Below are positions 6,293-10,456 of a DNA stretch of 10,456 nucleotides, piece by piece. Origin of the DNA: Bacteroidota bacterium (GTDB lineage Bacteria > Bacteroidota > Bacteroidia > Bacteroidales > UBA10428); NCBI GenBank assembly GCA_029268165.1, contig JAJUGM010000082.1, forward strand, positions 1 through 10,456. The letters run 5' to 3'. How positions within the stretch are numbered: position 1 is the first letter of the stretch; each line of letters opens with the position of its first letter. The notes under the pieces were generated by a model. That model was not told where the DNA came from. It worked only from the letters and a program-made list of their open reading frames with translations, and ran no database searches. Position numbers and translations under genes: made by a program.

Positions 6293-6952
6293 ATGCCGGC
6301 GTCAGTGGATAAACCTGAAATGATTGTATGGGACTGGAACGGAACTCTTCTAAATGATGTTGACATTTGTGTTGAATCAATTAATCGGATGCTTGAAAAA
6401 AGAGGTAAGAGAAGAATCAATAAAAGCCAGTATCTGCAGTTCTTCAGATTTCCCGTTATTCATTTTTATGCCGATCTGGGTTTTGATGTAAAATCAGAAA
6501 ATTTTGACGCCTTATCGGTTGAATATATCAATCATTTTTTAAGCATGGAACCATTCTCTTCCCTCCATGAAAAGGCCATCGAAATGCTCTGCCATTTTAA
6601 AAATATCGGATTAAAACAGGTGGTCCTTTCGGCATTGGAACAACATACTCTTGAAAAAGCACTGCAAAAACATAATATCCTCCATTTTTTTGATCAGATT
6701 GCCGGGGCAGACAATTTTTATGGCAACGGAAAACTTGATATTGCAAAAGAGTTGATTAATAAATCATCTGTTTCACACAACAAAATTGTTTTTATAGGCG
6801 ATACCATACATGATTATGATGTGGCTCAATCATTAGGGTGCAAATGCATACTGGTTTCCGGAGGTCACCAGCCCTATGAAAAACTTATAACTACAGGAGT
6901 GCCGGTTAAAACCAGTCTTACTGCCCTTTTTGAAATAATAGCTTATTTTTAA
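6293..6952 (+). CDS. HAD-superfamily hydrolase, phosphoglycolate-phosphatase-like, with DxN motif
   Basis: A 219-residue soluble protein with all four HAD motifs. Motif I is WDWNGTLLND at 13-22, with D14 as the expected nucleophile. Motif II is S113 in VVLSA, motif III is K147 in NGKLDI, and motif IV is GDTIHD with D170 and D174. A helical cap domain lies between about 22 and 95, as in the PGP/beta-phosphoglucomutase subgroup. The usual second aspartate of motif I (the general acid/base in DxDGT) is asparagine (N16). Substrate cannot be read from sequence; phosphoglycolate or another small phosphate ester is the family guess. The ATG at 6293 follows the LiaF-like stop by 17 nt. An in-frame ATG at codon 10 could be an alternative start and would keep motif I. 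coaD follows after 18 nt, so co-transcription is likely. Confidence 0.85.
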   Translation: MPASVDKPEMIVWDWNGTLLNDVDICVESINRMLEKRGKRRINKSQYLQFFRFPVIHFYADLGFDVKSENFDALSVEYINHFLSMEPFSSLHEKAIEMLCHFKNIGLKQVVLSALEQHTLEKALQKHNILHFFDQIAGADNFYGNGKLDIAKELINKSSVSHNKIVFIGDTIHDYDVAQSLGCKCILVSGGHQPYEKLITTGVPVKTSLTALFEIIAYF

Positions 6953-6970
6953 AATCTTAATAAGAAAAAT

Positions 6971-7447
6971 ATGGCAAACGAAACACCAAAGATAGCCCTT
7001 TTCCCCGGTTCATTTGACCCGTTTACTGTAGGCCATGAATCGGTAGTACGCAGGGCACTGAAAATTTTTGATAAAATTATCATAGCAATAGGCTTCAACA
7101 CTACCAAATCGGCCTATTTCCCGCTTGATAAACGCATCGAATGGATTAAAAGAGTATTTGCTGATACCGGGAAAGTGGAAGTTCATAGTTATAAAGGCCT
7201 TACTGTTGATTACTGTAAAACTGTCGGAGCTAAGTTTATTCTCAGAGGCTTACGCACTGCTGCTGATTTTGAATATGAGAGAGCCATTGCCCAGATTAAT
7301 AAATCCATGTATCCCGAAATCGAAACGGTCTTTTTGCTTACCCTGCCTCAGCATACTCCGATAAATTCCACTATTATCAGAGAAATAATTAAACAGGGAG
7401 GAGACGCAAGCCAATTTCTGCCATCAAATTATAATATAAAATCATAG
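6971..7447 (+). CDS. coaD: Pantetheine-phosphate adenylyltransferase
   Basis: A 158-residue cytoplasmic enzyme of normal length, for the fourth step of coenzyme A synthesis: it transfers AMP from ATP to 4'-phosphopantetheine, giving dephospho-CoA and pyrophosphate. Its signatures are the nucleotidyltransferase motif FPGSFDPFTVGH at 11-22 (T/HxGH at 19-22), the RGLRTAADFEYE block at 92-103 that contacts pantetheine and nucleotide, and the C-terminal HTPINSTIIRE segment at 128-138, which corresponds to the ISSTxxRE motif. The start at 6971 is set by the N-terminal strand KIALFPGSFDP just after it. It lies 18 nt after the HAD gene and 52 nt before the thioredoxin-fold gene on the same strand, so it is probably in an operon. 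No local regulator is visible. Confidence 0.97.
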   Translation: MANETPKIALFPGSFDPFTVGHESVVRRALKIFDKIIIAIGFNTTKSAYFPLDKRIEWIKRVFADTGKVEVHSYKGLTVDYCKTVGAKFILRGLRTAADFEYERAIAQINKSMYPEIETVFLLTLPQHTPINSTIIREIIKQGGDASQFLPSNYNIKS

Positions 7448-7499
7448 CTTAAAAAATGTAAATCAGAAATTTCCGTTTCATGTAAATAAACAAAGAAAT

Positions 7500-8915
7500 A
7501 TGAAACAAAACAAGCTCTTGATGATGGCCGCTTTCAGTATTTTTATTTTACTGAAAAACAGCGCCCAGCCTGTTGTACTTTCAGGAAATGCACCATCATA
7601 TGCCGGAGATCAACTTACCTTTTACAGGATTACTGATTACATTTCGATGACGGAAAAACCGGCCGGCCATTGCCTGGTTGACACTGCAGGTATTTTCTCC
7701 CTTGAGATTCAGACGGATGAAACGATTCAGGTTTTTGCATACCTTGGGATTTATAAAGTGTATATCTGGATTGAGCCACACAAACAATACCGGATTATTT
7801 TACCTCAGAAGGCTGAAAAATCACCTGAAGAAATCCTTAATCCTTACTTTCAGCCCGTTGAGGTGCATCTTGCAATTGAAAACTTTGCTGAAGACGAACT
7901 CAATACCCTTATCATGATGTTTAAAGATGCCTATAATCCTTATTATGACAAACATGTAATGAACGTATATACCAAACCACAGGAAGGCAGAATAAATACA
8001 GATATTGAAGCCATTGAAAAGCACTTCTCTAACAGCAATAACGAATATTTTAATACTTATCGGTTTTACTCATACGGAGAATTAAAACTTCTGGCATACC
8101 AGCAAAAATCAAAAAGCATTTCTCAGGAATATTTCTCCGATAAACCGGTTTTATATCATCATCCGGCTTATATGAATTTGTTCAATCAGGTCTTTAGCAA
8201 ATATTTTGTTTTTTTCGCACGAACAGAGAGCGGCAGGAAAATTTATGACGATATTAACCAAAGGGGCAGTTATTCAGGGTTATTACAAACCTTATCAGCC
8301 GATAATAACCTCAAAGGCGATACACTGCGTGAACTGGTAATTCTGAAATCATTATATGATGAATATTATGGCAGTGAATTTTCGCGCAGTGGCTTATTAA
8401 AAATATTAGATTCCCTGATATATTCAACAAAGATTTCTATACACAAAGAAATCGGGCTGCAAATAAAAGATAAAATCACCCGTCTTCAGGCAGGATATGA
8501 ACCTCCCTGTTTCGAACTTTACGACGCAGATAGTAATTTGGTTAAACTTACTGATTTCCGTGGCAGGTATGTATATCTAAATTTTTGCACCAGTTATAGC
8601 TATACCTGCATAAACGAATTTGAACTGCTAAACCGGCTACACCAGAAGCATAATAAATATCTGACTATAGTAACCATATCAACTGACCCGCACGAGAGTA
8701 CTTTCAATGAATTTAAGCGAAAGAATGATTACAACTGGATTTTTTTGTATTATGGACACCAACCTGAAATTATAAAGGAATATGATATCAGGGCTTACCC
8801 AACTTATTTTCTGATTGGGCCCGATGGAAAACTCATTTATTCTCCTGCAGCATCACCGTCTGAAAATTTTGAAACCAAACTGTTTGAGGCTATGCGTGGA
8901 AGAGGTGATCTATAA
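7500..8915 (+). CDS. Secreted TlpA-like thioredoxin-fold protein lacking the nucleophilic cysteine
   Basis: A 471-residue protein with an N-terminal signal peptide: basic MKQNK, a hydrophobic core, and probable cleavage after NSA at residue 22 with Q following, as is common in Bacteroidetes. There is no lipobox cysteine, so it is predicted to be periplasmic. Residues about 24-110 resemble the DUF4369-type beta domain found before TlpA domains in this phylum. About 120-330 is a helical region of no recognised family. Residues about 333-468 are a redoxin/TlpA domain: PCFELYDADSNLVKLTDFRGRYVYLNF, then a catalytic site reading SYTC (367-370) where the family has CxxC, and the cis-proline P434 in AYPTYFLIGPDGK. 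The first cysteine is serine, and an extra cysteine (C363) sits at the usual tryptophan position. Thiol-disulfide exchange of the normal kind is therefore doubtful. Its stop codon abuts the stop of the convergent NUDIX gene. Confidence 0.85.
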   Translation: MKQNKLLMMAAFSIFILLKNSAQPVVLSGNAPSYAGDQLTFYRITDYISMTEKPAGHCLVDTAGIFSLEIQTDETIQVFAYLGIYKVYIWIEPHKQYRIILPQKAEKSPEEILNPYFQPVEVHLAIENFAEDELNTLIMMFKDAYNPYYDKHVMNVYTKPQEGRINTDIEAIEKHFSNSNNEYFNTYRFYSYGELKLLAYQQKSKSISQEYFSDKPVLYHHPAYMNLFNQVFSKYFVFFARTESGRKIYDDINQRGSYSGLLQTLSADNNLKGDTLRELVILKSLYDEYYGSEFSRSGLLKILDSLIYSTKISIHKEIGLQIKDKITRLQAGYEPPCFELYDADSNLVKLTDFRGRYVYLNFCTSYSYTCINEFELLNRLHQKHNKYLTIVTISTDPHESTFNEFKRKNDYNWIFLYYGHQPEIIKEYDIRAYPTYFLIGPDGKLIYSPAASPSENFETKLFEAMRGRGDL

Positions 8916-9536
8916 TTACATATCAATGAGCTTTGCATATTTCAGCACATCCAGTATAGAAGGATAAGTATCGTTAATTACAACCGATAAATCTTCCGGA
9001 TTAAACCAGCGGATCTCTGTAATATCTTCAGCTTTCTGAGGAACACCTTCCTTATTGCCCGAATAAAGCATTTCAAACCAGAGGGTTTTTTTTAATACAG
9101 GTTCATTATCCAACAGATAAGAATGGTAGGTTGACATCAGTCGGTATAAAATCATCAGGCTCCCAATGCCACATTCTTCACCAACCTCCCTCAGAGCAGC
9201 CTGTTCAAATGATTCACCTTTGTCAAGTTTTCCTTTTGGCAAATCCCATTTGCTACGACGACGGATAAACAGATATTGTCCGCTTTTATTCCGGATAAGT
9301 CCACCGGCCGCAAGTATGTTTTTAAAACATGAACTAAATGCATCACGCAATTCATCTAGGTCGGGGTGAAATATATAAAGGTGGTCTATTTTATTAAGAA
9401 GACGATAAAATTCCAATAAATCTTTTAATTCTTCAGTATCCTGAAATTTATAAAAGAGACCGTTTCTTAACTGAAATGTCCTGATAAAGTCATCAGTTAA
9501 AAAGATTTTCCTGTCGTTGAAAAAAACTTTATACAT
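8916..9536 (-). CDS. NUDIX hydrolase with an N-terminal extension
   Basis: With the ATG at 9536 the protein has 206 residues. An exact NUDIX box, GX5EX7REUXEEXGU, lies at about 102-124 (GKLDKGE, then REVGEECGI) and would bind Mg2+ and cleave a nucleoside diphosphate linked to another group. The domain core starts at AAGGLIRNKSG (about 77) and includes SKWDLPKGK before the box and the EIRWF strand near 174-178. The first 75 residues (MYKVFFNDRKIFL onward) are an extension without a recognised family, common in Bacteroidetes homologues as I recall. A longer reading frame extends 20 codons upstream but runs into pyrE; the ATG at 9536 is preferred because MYKVFFNDRK starts a plausible strand. Substrate is unknown. 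The gene is enclosed: its stop touches the upstream gene's stop and its start is 7 nt from pyrE's. No TAnnTTTG box was seen for it. Confidence 0.92.
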   Translation of the reverse strand: MYKVFFNDRKIFLTDDFIRTFQLRNGLFYKFQDTEELKDLLEFYRLLNKIDHLYIFHPDLDELRDAFSSCFKNILAAGGLIRNKSGQYLFIRRRSKWDLPKGKLDKGESFEQAALREVGEECGIGSLMILYRLMSTYHSYLLDNEPVLKKTLWFEMLYSGNKEGVPQKAEDITEIRWFNPEDLSVVINDTYPSILDVLKYAKLIDM

Positions 9537-9539
9537 TTG
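9507..9539 (+). promoter_or_regulatory. Probable pyrE promoter inside the NUDIX gene start
   Basis: TACATTTG at 9532-9539 matches the Bacteroidetes -7 box TAnnTTTG and overlaps the NUDIX start codon, which on the plus strand reads CAT at 9534-9536. A weak -33 match, TTTC at 9507-9510, lies 21 nt upstream. Initiation about five bases after the box would fall at or next to the pyrE ATG (9544), implying a leaderless or nearly leaderless mRNA. The -7 match is good, the -33 is poor. Confidence 0.5.
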
Positions 9540-9543
9540 TAAA

Positions 9544-10188
9544 ATGGAAAACAATGAGAAAAAGATTGCCCGCCTTCTGCTTGAATGCGGTGCCATAAAA
9601 TTAAGTCCTGAAAAGCCCTTTCTATGGGCATCAGGCTGGAAATCACCAATATACTGTGATAATAGAAAAACATTATCTTATCCTCACATTCGTAATTTAA
9701 TCAAATATACTTTTATCGGGCTTATTAAAGAAAAATATTTATCAACAGAAGTTATTGCAGGGGTAGCAACAGGCGCCATAGCACATGGAGCTATGGTGGC
9801 CGATGCCCTTGATCTTCCCTTCGCTTATGTCAGGCCGGAACCCAAGAAACATGGTATGGGAAATCAGATTGAAGGTGATCTCAGACCCGGCCAGCGTGTA
9901 ATTGTCATCGAAGACCTTATCTCTACCGGAAGCAGCAGCCTCAAAGCTGTCGATGCTCTCAGACAACAGAGGTGTGAAGTACTTGGTATGCTTGCAATTT
10001 TTACATACGGTTTTAGTCTGGCTGAGGAAAATTTTAGCAAAGCCAATTGCCCGCTCACAACACTTAGCAATTACAATACCCTGATCAGCATTGCCATCGA
10101 AACAGGTTATATCAGCCGGGAGAACCATGCTGTTTTACTAAAATGGAGACAAAATCCAGATACGTGGAGTCCTGATAAATTATTGTAG
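9544..10188 (+). CDS. pyrE: Orotate phosphoribosyltransferase
   Basis: A 214-residue cytoplasmic enzyme that joins orotate and PRPP to give orotidine 5'-phosphate, the fifth step of pyrimidine synthesis. The PRPP-binding motif VIVIEDLISTGS is at 119-130, with the acidic ED pair. The catalytic loop reads RPEPKKHG at 97-104, keeping the arginine, lysine and histidine that line the neighbouring subunit's active site. The position of the second enterobacterial lysine is proline, and from memory Bacteroidetes enzymes often differ there. The substrate segment WASGWKSPIYCDNR is at 28-41. The frame is open upstream to a TTG at 9517, but the ATG at 9544 is preferred because it begins just before the family's first helix and lies directly after a -7 box. 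A START-like gene follows after 20 nt, a pairing I recall as common in Bacteroidetes. Confidence 0.97.
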   Translation: MENNEKKIARLLLECGAIKLSPEKPFLWASGWKSPIYCDNRKTLSYPHIRNLIKYTFIGLIKEKYLSTEVIAGVATGAIAHGAMVADALDLPFAYVRPEPKKHGMGNQIEGDLRPGQRVIVIEDLISTGSSSLKAVDALRQQRCEVLGMLAIFTYGFSLAEENFSKANCPLTTLSNYNTLISIAIETGYISRENHAVLLKWRQNPDTWSPDKLL

Positions 10189-10208
10189 ACGCCATTACTT
10201 ATAAACTG

Positions 10209-10456
10209 ATGAAAATAGAAAGTCATATTTCCACTATTCCTGAAAACGAAGAAAAAATATTTAATTTCCTGACGGATTTAAGAAACCTTGAATCATTGGT
10301 GCCCAAAGCTAATCTAAGCTCATGGGATTTTAACAGAGATAGCTTAAGTCTGGGTATTGCAGGTATGGGCCAAATCGGACTGAAGATAGCCGAAAAAAAT
10401 CCGAATAAATTAATAAAACTTACATCTGACAACCAAAGTGCTTATTCATTTACACT
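10209..10456 (+). CDS. SRPBCC (START-like) family protein, 3' end missing
   Basis: The ATG at 10209 opens a frame that runs off the right edge after 82 codons, so only the N-terminal part is present. It begins MKIESHISTIPENEEKIF and continues with FLTDLRNLESLVP, then a strand region with GIAGMGQIGLKIAEKNPNKLIKLTSD. The early helix, the DLRNLESLVP turn and the following amphipathic strands match the START-like, polyketide-cyclase type fold, which usually binds a hydrophobic ligand. The ligand and role of this Bacteroidetes family are unknown to me. The gene lies 20 nt after pyrE on the same strand, so it is probably co-transcribed. A pseudogene cannot be excluded because the rest is not seen, but the visible frame is intact. 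Confidence 0.8.
   Translation, partial: MKIESHISTIPENEEKIFNFLTDLRNLESLVPKANLSSWDFNRDSLSLGIAGMGQIGLKIAEKNPNKLIKLTSDNQSAYSFT

Noticed and set aside
6270..7466. The 12-nt string AATGTAAATCAG just after two different stop codons (near 6270 and 7456)
   Set aside because: A 12-mer repeated once in about 10 kb of AT-rich DNA is expected by chance, and no secondary structure or conserved spacing accompanies it.
9517..9543. A TTG start nine codons upstream of the pyrE ATG
   Set aside because: It would place the good -7 box inside the coding region, and the added residues (MKKTLYICK) are not typical of the family. The ATG at 9544 is simpler.
9537..9596. A 20-codon N-terminal extension of the NUDIX frame, starting at 9596
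   Set aside because: It would lie fully opposite the start of pyrE, and its residues are low in family likeness. The ATG at 9536 begins a credible strand, MYKVFFNDRK.
1..10456. Mobile elements, CRISPR arrays, toxin-antitoxin pairs or defence genes
   Set aside because: No direct-repeat arrays, terminal inverted repeats, transposase motifs or small antitoxin-like frames were found. Gene content and codon character look uniform along the window.

Overview
The window looks like ordinary chromosomal housekeeping sequence from a Bacteroidota bacterium, most likely Bacteroidales-like. The evidence is AT-rich DNA, start codons without Shine-Dalgarno sequences but preceded by A/T-rich tracts, Bacteroidetes-type promoter elements (TAnnTTTG at -7), and a gene set typical of the phylum: a Bacteroidetes GlmU-like sugar nucleotidyltransferase beside a zinc-free L31, a TlpA-like periplasmic protein, and a START-like (SRPBCC) gene after pyrE. 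The taxonomic call is an inference from these features.

Layout. At the left edge, a minus-strand tRNA-His lies with its intrinsic terminator and a likely -7 promoter box. Divergent from it is an uncharacterised tandem-GNAT protein (268-1461). Next come rpmE (type B L31) with a good promoter and intrinsic terminator, and then a GlmU-like nucleotidyltransferase/beta-helix protein (1891-3087). After a 128-nt gap with a near-perfect palindrome comes lon (3216-5666). A closely spaced co-directional run follows: a LiaF-like membrane protein (5742), a HAD hydrolase (6293), coaD (6971) and a secreted thioredoxin-fold protein (7500-8915). A NUDIX hydrolase on the minus strand (8916-9536) is wedged with no spacer between the stop of the thioredoxin-fold gene and, 7 nt from its own start, the divergent pyrE (9544-10188). 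A START-like gene (10209 onward) runs off the right edge.

How the genes fit together. lon (protein quality control), the LiaF-like protein (possible envelope-stress sensing) and the secreted redox-fold protein could share a stress or envelope theme, but coaD and the HAD gene look like operon passengers. pyrE belongs to pyrimidine synthesis and coaD to coenzyme A synthesis.

I found no CRISPR array, insertion sequence, prophage, defence system, toxin-antitoxin pair or other clearly new system. The points most worth a second look are local. They are the extremely compact NUDIX/pyrE divergent junction, which predicts a leaderless pyrE mRNA initiated from inside the NUDIX gene; the thioredoxin-fold protein whose nucleophilic cysteine is replaced by serine; the DxN variant of the HAD catalytic motif; and the palindrome upstream of lon.
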